DNA from: an uncultured Veillonella sp.
GTDB taxonomy: Bacteria; Bacillota; Negativicutes; Veillonellales; Veillonellaceae
Direction of reading: 5' to 3'
NCBI GenBank assembly: GCA_934202095.1
Contig: CAKPXN010000001.1
Span: 1 to 64,000 of the forward strand
Length of the DNA: 64,000 nt
The translations under genes and the position numbers were made by a program. Positions within the stretch are counted from its first letter, which is position 1, and each line of letters starts with the position of its first letter. The notes below the pieces were generated by a model that searched no databases, was not told the DNA's origin, and saw nothing but the letters and a program-made list of their open reading frames with translations. This document shows positions 28,743-36,880 of this stretch, piece by piece.

Positions 28743-28973
28743 AAAAAGCACATGAGAAAAGCCTCATGTGCCCGTTATACGGCTGACCTGGTCTTTGCCC
28801 CCACACTCGCCTGCTGGAAGGTTCGCTCATAAGCCCTTGGCTCCCCACTACTACTCCTCTCGGTTCCCCGGCAGGACTTACATCTAAGCCGCACCATGCT
28901 CACAGCTCTCTGAGCTGCTTATGTGGATCGTTTTGCCTGCGACTGGCCTCGACTTGCAACCACAGACCCGTAT
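28743..28973 (-). ncRNA. GC-rich structured non-coding RNA, family not identified
   Basis: About 230 nt, far more GC-rich than its AT-rich flanks. The 5' end ATACGG (28,973-28,968) pairs with CCGTAT (28,782-28,777). A terminator follows at once: GCACATGAG/CTCATGTGC with TTTTT. Internal local stems include CAGCTC-AGA-GAGCTG, CGG-GGAA-CCG, GCC...GGC, and CCTGCCGG pairing with CCAGCAGG. A promoter (28,980-29,009) ends a few bases before the closing stem. I find no SRP (GGAAGCAGC context), tmRNA, RNase P (GAGGAAAGTC) or T-box (GGTGGNACCGCG) core. It could be a divergent 6S-like RNA, a raiA-type RNA or something new. It also precedes the ABC operon, so a cis role is not excluded. Confidence 0.7.
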
Positions 28974-28979
28974 TTCCAT

Positions 28980-29009
28980 ATTATAGATTATAAATTATAT
29001 ATATGTCCA
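28980..29009 (-). promoter_or_regulatory. Promoter of the structured RNA
   Basis: TGGACA (29,009-29,004), an 18-base spacer and a perfect TATAAT (28,985-28,980) on the minus strand. The predicted start falls at the first bases of the RNA's closing stem. Other TATAAT-like hexamers overlap just upstream. Confidence 0.6.
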
Positions 29010-29254
29010 TATCTTTATTTTTAACGTTTTCAAACATATGTATTGTATAATATCACTGTCATGAGAATGAAAAAAGCAACCCCCAATTTGAATGTATAGA
29101 AAATAGGAATAGGAATATAAAATATTTCTTCATTTTTCTATCATAATTTTTAAATTCAAAATTTCCATCCCCATTATTAAAGCATTCTTTTTTTGTCAAC
29201 ACTTTTTATTATGCTAAATATGAATACCTATTCAAAGACCAAACATTATACCGA

Positions 29255-29283
29255 TACACAAAGCATAATTTTTATTGTATAAT
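29255..29283 (+). promoter_or_regulatory. Probable promoter of the HD-GYP gene
   Basis: A perfect TATAAT at 29,278-29,283 with a weak TACACA -35 at 17-base spacing. The resulting leader of about 90 bases contains a hairpin at 29,323-29,353 (ATGTAA-TTCC with GGAA-TTACAT), then AGAGGGG ahead of the ATG. Confidence 0.5.
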
Positions 29284-29377
29284 ACGAATACTGTTAAAGA
29301 AGAACGGACTATAAGTTGTACGATGTAAGTTCCTAGGGGTTGGAAATTTACATATTTGTATAGTAGAGGGGTTTATT

Positions 29378-29980
29378 ATGTTTATGTTATCATTGATGCA
29401 GCCTTCGGGCCTGTATGAACTGGAGAAGGATAGTTTAGAGGCCATTAGTGCCCAACTATTACAAATGATACAAATGAAGAGCTATCACTTGTATACACAT
29501 TCTGTACAAGTATCAAATTATGCAGTAAGTATTGCTGCTAAAATGGGGCTTCCACTCAATGAAATTGAACAAATCCGTCATGCTGCATTATTGCATGACG
29601 TTGGTCTTTTAATGATTCCTAATACGATGATTCAAAAAGCACCATATTTAAACAAACAAGAAATGTCTAAATATAAGCAACATGCTGCTAGTGGTGCGAA
29701 TATGATTGAAAACTATCCATGTTGTCAACAAATCTTATCATATATTCGTTACCATCATGAAAAATGGGATGGCTCAGGATATCCAAAACATTTGCGCGGT
29801 GCTAATATTCCACTTGGTGCTCGCATCATTGCAGTTGCCGATTACTACGATTCAACTGTTAACCCATCTACTGAATTTTGGGCAAAAACAAAAGCTAAAG
29901 CAAAAGAAGAATTATTTAGTGCATCTGGCTCTCTCTTCGATCCAGATGTGGTTAAAGCATTTATAGATGTATTAGGCTAA
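29378..29980 (+). CDS. HD-GYP domain phosphohydrolase
   Basis: The only plus-strand protein gene in the window. The 200-residue product has the HD doublet in ALLHDVGLLMIP (near residues 71-72) and the GYP motif in YHHEKWDGSGYPKHLRG, so the HD-GYP core is intact. Such domains hydrolyse cyclic di-GMP or related dinucleotides. No receiver, PAS or membrane domain is attached, so the source of regulation is not visible. AGAGGGG precedes the start. It converges with comF through a shared terminator. Confidence 0.9.
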   Translation: MFMLSLMQPSGLYELEKDSLEAISAQLLQMIQMKSYHLYTHSVQVSNYAVSIAAKMGLPLNEIEQIRHAALLHDVGLLMIPNTMIQKAPYLNKQEMSKYKQHAASGANMIENYPCCQQILSYIRYHHEKWDGSGYPKHLRGANIPLGARIIAVADYYDSTVNPSTEFWAKTKAKAKEELFSASGSLFDPDVVKAFIDVLG

Positions 29981-29994
29981 ATAATACACATAGG

Positions 29995-30028
29995 GCTGTA
30001 ACAGAACTATTCTGTTACAGCTTTTTTA
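29995..30028. terminator. Shared terminator of HD-GYP and comF genes
   Basis: GCTGTAACAGAA pairs with TTCTGTTACAGC around a short loop, followed on the plus strand by TTTTTTATTTT. It sits exactly between two convergent genes and has A/T runs on both sides. Confidence 0.88.
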
Positions 30029-30030
30029 TT

Positions 30031-30759
30031 TTAAAAACTACCACTAGCTAAGGTTAATGCTTCTATATGTATCGGATTATATTTACGCAAAATACGTGCA
30101 GCAGACTCCAATGTAGCCCCTGTAGTATATATATCATCAACCAAAAGAATACGCTTATCACGGATTAATGTAGAATCGTAGCTTTCATTCCACATAAATG
30201 CTGTATCTATTGTACTATGACGTTCTGTTCCAGTTAGTGCCCACATTTCTTTATGAGTATCCATTTTATATAGACAATCAAACCATTTATAATATTCTTG
30301 TTTCTCCTCCTCCTCATCATTTCTATGAGTATATTCATGCTCTACATCCTTATATGTTCTATCGAACTTATCACTGAAAAATGATGTAACCCAATCACGA
30401 AAGAATAAATCCACCTGATTATATCCTCTGATTTTTTTCTTCTCTGCACTTGATGGAATAGGAACCACATAGTGAGGTTTATATTCGTGCATCCTCAAGT
30501 TGTACGATGCTAAAAAAGGAGCAGCCCCCTTGGACTGCTCCTTTTTTTCGTTAAATTTTACGTCATATATCATGGATTTAATGCCACCTCGATAGTCAGC
30601 TAGAATCCAAGCTGAATCTAAAGAGGATAATAATTTAGGTGGCACTTGTCTTACATGTAGAACTTCTTCAATACAAGCATCACACCAATCCCCTTGTTGT
30701 TGTACATGGGTACCACAATGAGGACAAACAGGAGGAAATAAAAAATCAAATAGATTCAT
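30031..30759 (-). CDS. comF: ComF-like phosphoribosyltransferase-fold protein
   Basis: A 242-residue protein with an N-terminal zinc-ribbon pattern (CPHCGTH...CDACIEE, four cysteines), a central VPIPSS segment, and a C-terminal PRPP-binding loop RILLVDDIYTTGATL. That is the ComF/GntX layout linked to DNA uptake. Between them lies an unusual charged stretch (about residues 135-185, including RNDEEEEKQEYYKWF) in place of the LLKRTKDTPPQ-type region of typical ComF. It starts at the recD2 stop, suggesting coupling. Confidence 0.85.
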   Translation of the reverse strand: MNLFDFLFPPVCPHCGTHVQQQGDWCDACIEEVLHVRQVPPKLLSSLDSAWILADYRGGIKSMIYDVKFNEKKEQSKGAAPFLASYNLRMHEYKPHYVVPIPSSAEKKKIRGYNQVDLFFRDWVTSFFSDKFDRTYKDVEHEYTHRNDEEEEKQEYYKWFDCLYKMDTHKEMWALTGTERHSTIDTAFMWNESYDSTLIRDKRILLVDDIYTTGATLESAARILRKYNPIHIEALTLASGSF

Positions 30760-32912
30760 TATCCATCACATCTTCCTTGTAAACGTTCTTTAAACAATGT
30801 ATATCGTTCTTCACCATTAACCGTTTTAACAGCACGCTCTACAGAGCTCTTTGTACCGATCATGATAACCTTTCGCTTAGCTCTTGTAACAGCTGTGTAC
30901 AGTAGATTTCGTTGTAACATGCCTCCATACATAGGTACAAATGGAATGATAACAACACCATATTCACTGCCTTGACTCTTATGTACTGTTATAGCATAAG
31001 CAGGCATAATCATATGGGCCTCATCAATAGAAAGGCGAACCTCTTTATGGATAAAACGTATACAAATATCAGATTTTGTAATGGCATAAATAACGCCAAT
31101 TTCACCATTAAAAACCTCTAATTCATAGTTATTAAGGACTTGAATTACCTTGTCGCCAACTCGGAATGTAATTCCATTAACACGCACTTCACCTTTATAA
31201 CTATCGGGAGGGTTTACGGATTGCTGCACATATTGAGAGATGCTTGTACTACCAGCCTTACCTCTACGCATAGGTGAAATGATTTGTATATCAAGTTCAT
31301 CATCGACAAATTTCTTTTCCCGTTTATACACATCAACGATGGCTTTCATCATATCACCAAGAGAGTTAACGGAAATGAACGTAAATTCATCACTAGTCGT
31401 ATCAAGATTTGGCATTTCACCACGGTTAATAGCATACGCACTATCAACAATACTATTACCAGAACTTTGACGGTAAATATGTTGTAACCGCGTATAAGGA
31501 ACCATATCACTATCCAGCAAATCTTTCAATACGAATCCAGCACCTATAGGAGGCAGCTGATCCACATCTCCTACGATAATGACATGAGCCTCACGAGGAA
31601 TCGCTGACATTAGAGAATAAAATAATCTCACATTGAGCATGGATGCTTCATCGATGATAATAACATCTATATCAAGAGGATCATCTTCATTTTTAGTAAA
31701 ATCATAAGAATCACTACCAGCTACCGGCATGAGCAAGCGATGTATAGTTGTGGCTTCAAACTCAGTGGCCTCTGTTAAACGCTTTGCGGCGCGTCCCGTT
31801 GGGGCACAAAGAATAATACGTCCTAATCCACCTAATTGAAATCCCTTTACCAAAGCTTTAATAATCGTCGTTTTACCGGTACCAGGTCCCCCGGTAATAA
31901 GCGAAAATTTTTCAAAAAAAGATAATTCTATGGCTTCCTTCTGTTCAGGACCAAAGGTAATATGATTATCTGCTTCAAAACGTTCAATAAAATCTGGTAT
32001 ATCTAGAGATATGGGATCAGCTTCAATTAAGAAATCACGTGTATAATGTACACCTTCCACTTCCGATACATACATTTCAGGAGGATACACATAGAGTATA
32101 TCATCATAATAAGTGCTATACACGATAGCTTGAGAAATTAATGAGTCAATATGATTAGCGATTAAATCTGCATCTACTTGCAATAAATCATAGGTACGTC
32201 CTATCAATTCATCGACAGGTAAACACGTATGACCTTGATTATCTAAATTCCCTAAAATCCAATTAACACCGGCCTCTAAGCGTCGTTCATCATCAGCATC
32301 AAGACCTAAATTCATGGCTAATGTATCAGCTGTATTGAATAACATATCTGGGGCGATACGCAATAGATTATACGGATTATCTTGTATCACGTCTATAGAT
32401 GATGCACCGTAATAGGTATATACAGTACGCGACCATTTAGAAGAAATTTGATGAGACTCAAAGAAATGATTCAGATCGGATAATATACCTTCACCGAGTA
32501 ATGTATTGTATAATTCTTCTTTAACGCCTCTGCGTAAACCGGGCACATCTTTAATTTCTTCTGGTCGCTCTTCTCGTAGTATATCTAGCAGTCGAAGACC
32601 GAAGTATTCGCAGATTTTATCGACGGATTTCTCTCCTAAACCTTTTATGCCTAAGTTCATCAAATAGATTCTGGCAGCCCCCATATTATCGGGTTTCAAT
32701 TTTTCTATACTAGATGCATCAAACTGAATGCCATACTTTTGATGTTCTACATAACGGCCTTTAATCTCGATGTCTTCCCCTTCTTTAGGGGCCTCAAAGC
32801 GACCAGTACAAGTAATGTATTCCTCATTATAATCTTTCACAAGAAATACACAGTATGTGTTCTGTGTGTTCTGATATATAATTCGGTATACAAATCCTCG
32901 TAATGCTTCCAT
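30759..32912 (-). CDS. recD2: RecD2-like ATP-dependent DNA helicase
   Basis: A 717-residue SF1B helicase: N-terminal OB-type and helix-hairpin-helix region (LMNLGIKGLGEKSVDKICEYFG), then Walker A TGGPGTGKTTIIKAL, DEASML (motif II), VGDVDQLPPIGAG (motif III), HKSQGSEY (motif V) and YTAVTRAKRKVIMIG (motif VI). This is RecD2/YrrC, a 5'-3' helicase that acts without RecBC. It is flanked by the shikimate kinase fusion and comF, sharing start/stop bases with both. Confidence 0.94.
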   Translation of the reverse strand: MEALRGFVYRIIYQNTQNTYCVFLVKDYNEEYITCTGRFEAPKEGEDIEIKGRYVEHQKYGIQFDASSIEKLKPDNMGAARIYLMNLGIKGLGEKSVDKICEYFGLRLLDILREERPEEIKDVPGLRRGVKEELYNTLLGEGILSDLNHFFESHQISSKWSRTVYTYYGASSIDVIQDNPYNLLRIAPDMLFNTADTLAMNLGLDADDERRLEAGVNWILGNLDNQGHTCLPVDELIGRTYDLLQVDADLIANHIDSLISQAIVYSTYYDDILYVYPPEMYVSEVEGVHYTRDFLIEADPISLDIPDFIERFEADNHITFGPEQKEAIELSFFEKFSLITGGPGTGKTTIIKALVKGFQLGGLGRIILCAPTGRAAKRLTEATEFEATTIHRLLMPVAGSDSYDFTKNEDDPLDIDVIIIDEASMLNVRLFYSLMSAIPREAHVIIVGDVDQLPPIGAGFVLKDLLDSDMVPYTRLQHIYRQSSGNSIVDSAYAINRGEMPNLDTTSDEFTFISVNSLGDMMKAIVDVYKREKKFVDDELDIQIISPMRRGKAGSTSISQYVQQSVNPPDSYKGEVRVNGITFRVGDKVIQVLNNYELEVFNGEIGVIYAITKSDICIRFIHKEVRLSIDEAHMIMPAYAITVHKSQGSEYGVVIIPFVPMYGGMLQRNLLYTAVTRAKRKVIMIGTKSSVERAVKTVNGEERYTLFKERLQGRCDG

Positions 32913-33676
32913 TATTTCTCCGTATTAGGTAATGCTTCGATAATTTCTTGAACAGCGTCAGTAATGCTACCTTCATTGCCAATCTTAATATGAGCTACAC
33001 TTTCATATAAAGGATATCGTTCCTCATACACATTGAAAATGTATTCAATGCTTTCTTTCACGAGCGGACGAATTTCTAAATCCAAATCATCTAGAATATG
33101 GTTAACATCGCGGTTAACGAAGACAACTAAACCATTATTGCGCATAAGATTTACAATTTTCTCAGAAGTAACCGTACCACCACCAGTAGCAATAACAGAT
33201 GGTTTATTATGAATCAATTCCTTAATCGTTTCGTATTCATATTCACTAAAGGCATCCTTACCGTCATAGATAAAGATATTTTGTACCGTTTTTCCCACTT
33301 TATCTTGAATCGTTTGGTCCAAGTCATAAAAATCACGGCCTAGTTCCTTTGCAAGCATCTTACCAACTGTAGTTTTACCTGCACCGGGCATACCAATTAG
33401 GAAAATATGCTTATGCATGTGTTCTTTTAAGAACTCATTGCTAATAGAAATGACATTCTTCATATAGGATTCAATATATGTCAGCATACGTGAATCGTCA
33501 CATTCAGTTTTAAGGCTAGAAATAATCTCCCGGTCCCGTTCTTCATCAATGAGTGGCAAATGATGTTCATCCTTAAATTTGCCGATTGATTTAATGATAG
33601 ATAAACGTTGTTCAAATAAGTTGACTAACTGTTCATCAATAGAATCTATTTGTTTGCGTGCATCTTTAATATCCAT
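32912..33676 (-). CDS. Chorismate mutase-shikimate kinase fusion
   Basis: This 254-residue protein has two aromatic-pathway domains. Residues 1-85 are an AroQ-type chorismate mutase (DARKQIDSIDEQLVNLFEQR, then DEERDREI). Residues 90-250 are a shikimate kinase: Walker A GMPGAGKTTVGK, DLDQTIQ, ATGGGTV, IRPLV and a late ERYPLYESVAH. All kinase motifs look intact. The two activities are not consecutive steps (kinase is step 5, mutase acts after chorismate), so the fusion may allow feedback control. It lies between ribF and recD2, away from other aro genes. Confidence 0.88.
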   Translation of the reverse strand: MDIKDARKQIDSIDEQLVNLFEQRLSIIKSIGKFKDEHHLPLIDEERDREIISSLKTECDDSRMLTYIESYMKNVISISNEFLKEHMHKHIFLIGMPGAGKTTVGKMLAKELGRDFYDLDQTIQDKVGKTVQNIFIYDGKDAFSEYEYETIKELIHNKPSVIATGGGTVTSEKIVNLMRNNGLVVFVNRDVNHILDDLDLEIRPLVKESIEYIFNVYEERYPLYESVAHIKIGNEGSITDAVQEIIEALPNTEK

Positions 33677-33685
33677 GGCTCCCCC

Positions 33686-34615
33686 TCATGAGTTATTACG
33701 TAAAATACGAATGGCCCTATCCTCATCGACCTTCATTTGATCAATCAATTCTTGTAAATTGTTAAATTTAACTTCACCTCGAATATATGATATGAACTGA
33801 ACCGTTACCTCTTTACCATATACATCTTGATCAAAATCAAATATATGTACTTCACAGCGATGATATTGATTTTTGAAAGTTGGATTATCCCCTATATTTC
33901 CAACACCATCATACCAAATGCCATCTATACATACACGATTGGCATATACACCATCAGGTGGAATAGCCATCTCATTAGGCAATAAAAAATTAATTGTTGG
34001 AAATCCTAGTGTACGGCCTCGTTGATCGCCTTGTATAACGATACCTCTAAATTGATAGGGCCGTCCAAGCCATGCAGAAGCTTCTTCCATGTGGCCTTCT
34101 TCTATAGCCTTACGAATGTTTGTACTACAGATTGGTCCTTCATCCGTGGAAAGTAGCGGTTCTACTATGATATGAATGCCCTTAGCAGACAAACGTTCTC
34201 GCATTAACTGAGGGTTACCTGCCCCTTTAGCACCAAATGTAAAATTAGTACCTATCGCAATGCCTACTACGTCTACACCTCGACAAAGAGCATCTAAAAA
34301 TTCATCTGGAGACATTTTGAATATGTCTAAATCCATAGGCAAGCGTAAAATATAATCTACCTTAAGAGATTCTAATATCTCATCCATAATATCGGCAGAT
34401 AATACCCGTTTAGGAACGGATTCAGGACGTAATATCGTCATGGGGTGCGCACTAAATGTGACAAGAACCGTAACGGCATCATGTGCCCTAGCCTCTGCAA
34501 TTGCATTTCCAATGACCCGCTGATGACCACGGTGTACACCATCAAATGTGCCTAATGCGTATACAATTTTACGATTAATTTGACGTAATTCATCAAACGA
34601 GTGTAAATGTTTCAT
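33686..34615 (-). CDS. ribF: Bifunctional riboflavin kinase/FAD synthetase RibF
   Basis: A 309-residue protein with the N-terminal nucleotidyltransferase domain (ALGTFDGVHRGHQRVI, and CSTNIRKAIEEG) and the C-terminal flavokinase domain (GDQRGRTLGFPTINF, with PPDGVYANRV). It makes FMN then FAD. It is translated directly after truB (2-base gap), the usual truB-ribF pair in Firmicutes. Confidence 0.96.
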   Translation of the reverse strand: MKHLHSFDELRQINRKIVYALGTFDGVHRGHQRVIGNAIAEARAHDAVTVLVTFSAHPMTILRPESVPKRVLSADIMDEILESLKVDYILRLPMDLDIFKMSPDEFLDALCRGVDVVGIAIGTNFTFGAKGAGNPQLMRERLSAKGIHIIVEPLLSTDEGPICSTNIRKAIEEGHMEEASAWLGRPYQFRGIVIQGDQRGRTLGFPTINFLLPNEMAIPPDGVYANRVCIDGIWYDGVGNIGDNPTFKNQYHRCEVHIFDFDQDVYGKEVTVQFISYIRGEVKFNNLQELIDQMKVDEDRAIRILRNNS

Positions 34616-34617
34616 AC

Positions 34618-35553
34618 TTATCCTTCAATAAAAATATTTTTATCCACTTTAAGTGAATGTTTAGTTCGTTTTAGAATACCTACAAAACCATTCGGTCCAT
34701 AAGCTCTATATTTTTCGGATGGAACCGTGTGAGAAAAAGACTCAACGATTGGCAATTCCTTACCTTGCACCATCATCTTTAATTGTACACTATCTACATC
34801 TACTTTTGAAAGATGGGACACGGCAATATCAGTCGGCAATATAAGATTCTCACCTTGTTCTATTAGCTCCTCCACCATATAGGCAGATTGAATCATAAAC
34901 GGTCCTACAGCAGTTCTAGCTAAGGATGTCATAGTCCCTGGTATACCGAGTTGCACGCAAATATCACGTAACAACGAACGAATATAGGTACCACCAGAAC
35001 AGGTGACACGGATTGTAAAATAGGGAAATCCATAGGCTATTAGTTCAATATTAGAAACCATAATGGTTCGCATTGGTAACTCTACAGGAATCCCCTTACG
35101 TGCATATTCATAAGCTCGTATGCCATTAATTTTAATAGCCGAGTACTTGGATGGGCGTTGCTCTTGTGTGCCAACAAAGCTAGATAGCACTGATGATAAT
35201 TCATCCCACGTTGGAGGAATCAATAGATCATTAACTACAGAGAAATCATCGAGCAATGTAATACCTTCGGCGAGTTTCATTTCGTCATCCGGTAATACAG
35301 GTTGGCCTGTACTATCTTCTGTATCTGTAAATGTTCCAAATTTACATTCTGCTACATAGGTCTTATCAAATCCATCCGTATATTCAATAAGACGTGTAGC
35401 CTTACCCAAAAAGATAGGCAGTACACCATAAGCCATGGGATCTAATGTACCACTATGACCAATGCGTTTTTCTTTTAAAATACGACGACATATACCTACA
35501 GCATCATGACTTGTTATACCAGGAGGTTTTAAAAATGGCAATACTCCATCCAT
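34618..35553 (-). CDS. truB: tRNA pseudouridine(55) synthase TruB
   Basis: A 311-residue pseudouridine synthase with the catalytic aspartate in HSGTLDPMAYGVLPI, then KTYVAECKFGTFTDTED, RPSKYSAIKINGIRAYEYAR and CSGGTYIRSLLRDI. It modifies U55 of tRNA. The start shares bases with the nrnA stop. The C-terminal extension is a weak PUA-like segment. Confidence 0.96.
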   Translation of the reverse strand: MDGVLPFLKPPGITSHDAVGICRRILKEKRIGHSGTLDPMAYGVLPIFLGKATRLIEYTDGFDKTYVAECKFGTFTDTEDSTGQPVLPDDEMKLAEGITLLDDFSVVNDLLIPPTWDELSSVLSSFVGTQEQRPSKYSAIKINGIRAYEYARKGIPVELPMRTIMVSNIELIAYGFPYFTIRVTCSGGTYIRSLLRDICVQLGIPGTMTSLARTAVGPFMIQSAYMVEELIEQGENLILPTDIAVSHLSKVDVDSVQLKMMVQGKELPIVESFSHTVPSEKYRAYGPNGFVGILKRTKHSLKVDKNIFIEG

Positions 35554-36497
35554 TAGTTGATAACCTCCAAGAGACGAGCCTTAGCCTCTTCAATGGATCC
35601 TTCTATAGTACATCCAGCAGCACGAATATGACCGCCACCTCCAAAATGATTAGCGATAGCATTCACATCTGTACCTTTAGAACGAAGGCTAATACGCGTT
35701 CTATTTGGGCTTTCACCTTTCAACAAAATAGCTACATCCACTGTATCCACATTGCGGATAATATCAACAAATCCATCTGTATCATCGCCTAATATAGACA
35801 TAACCTCTGGGGATAGCTCGATAGTAGCAACCCGATTATCCTTATAAAAAGCAATAGTTTGCATAATCTGTTTTGTCAATTCTAAACGGGACGCACTTAC
35901 GGCCTCAATCGTTTCAGAAATAACATTAGGACGAGCCCCAGCGGCAACACAACGGCTAGCCATTTTAAGTGTATTAGCTGTAGTATTGCTAAATTTAAAG
36001 AATCCACAGTCGGTGGCAATCGCCATATATAGAGCGTTCCCCATAGACTCTGTTATAGGCCAATTCCATTGTTCGCACAAATCTGTAATAATTTCACCAG
36101 TAGCCGCAAAATCAGGTTTTAAATATAGATGATCTGCAAATTCTGAATTAGAAATATGATGATCTATATTAAAAATAGGTGCACTAAAGAGTGCACCTAC
36201 GCGGCCAATCCGTTCATACGTGCTAGCATCTAATACCATTAGCATATCAACCTGTACAGGATGTGTTTCAAAATAGGCAACATCCTTAATTTGATCGATA
36301 TACGATAAAAAGAAATATTTTTCAGGTATTACGTCATCCACAACCATAAATACAGTTTTGCCTTGCGCTACGAGAGCCTCATAAAAGGCAACCATAGATC
36401 CAATAGCATCGCCATCTGGTCGTACATGAACAGTGAGCATTATAGAATTAGCTTCACACAGAGCCATGTGTAATTGATTAATTGTAATTTTACTCAT
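35553..36497 (-). CDS. nrnA: DHH-family nanoRNase/pAp phosphatase NrnA
   Basis: A 314-residue DHH/DHHA1 phosphoesterase with VRPDGDAIGSMVAF, the DHH triad in NIDHHISNSEFAD, and a C-terminal GGGGHIRAAGCTIEG motif. NrnA degrades short oligoribonucleotides and pAp. It sits between rbfA and truB, the usual Firmicutes order for this gene. Confidence 0.94.
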   Translation of the reverse strand: MSKITINQLHMALCEANSIMLTVHVRPDGDAIGSMVAFYEALVAQGKTVFMVVDDVIPEKYFFLSYIDQIKDVAYFETHPVQVDMLMVLDASTYERIGRVGALFSAPIFNIDHHISNSEFADHLYLKPDFAATGEIITDLCEQWNWPITESMGNALYMAIATDCGFFKFSNTTANTLKMASRCVAAGARPNVISETIEAVSASRLELTKQIMQTIAFYKDNRVATIELSPEVMSILGDDTDGFVDIIRNVDTVDVAILLKGESPNRTRISLRSKGTDVNAIANHFGGGGHIRAAGCTIEGSIEEAKARLLEVIN

Positions 36498-36514
36498 GTT
36501 CTGTATCCTTTGTG

Positions 36515-36871
36515 TTAATTTGTTTCTTCATCCTTTTTGATTTCATTCAAAAGGGACTCAATATGCATGCTGTAATCCAAGGATGTATCCTTATCAAAAG
36601 TAATCGTTGGAATATGGCGCAATTTTAATACCTTGCCAAGCTCGGTACGCACATGGCCAGATGCATGCTTTAATGCAATAAGAGTATCTTCTTTCTCTTT
36701 ATCAGAACCAAACAAGCTAACATAAATCGTAGCTTCACGTAAATCACCTGTCACGTGGACATCGGTAACTGTAGTAAAGCCGATGCGAGGGTCTTTCAAC
36801 CCACGCATCAACATTTGACTTACTTCTTGTTTGATGAATTCTTGTAATTTTCTTACACGAACATCACTCAT
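36515..36871 (-). CDS. rbfA: 30S ribosome-binding factor RbfA
   Basis: A 118-residue KH-type protein matching RbfA: RVRKLQEFIKQEVSQML, then DPRIGFTTVTDVHVTGDLREATIYVSL. It is needed for late 30S maturation and 16S 5' processing. It follows infB after 9 bases in the nusA-infB operon. Confidence 0.95.
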   Translation of the reverse strand: MSDVRVRKLQEFIKQEVSQMLMRGLKDPRIGFTTVTDVHVTGDLREATIYVSLFGSDKEKEDTLIALKHASGHVRTELGKVLKLRHIPTITFDKDTSLDYSMHIESLLNEIKKDEETN

Positions 36872-36880
36872 AGTAACCTC

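Noticed and set aside
28743..28973. Identification of the structured RNA as SRP RNA, tmRNA, RNase P RNA, T-box or cobalamin riboswitch
   Set aside because: The invariant motifs of these classes were looked for and not found; the fold is multi-hairpin, not a simple 6S rod, so 6S is only kept as a possibility.
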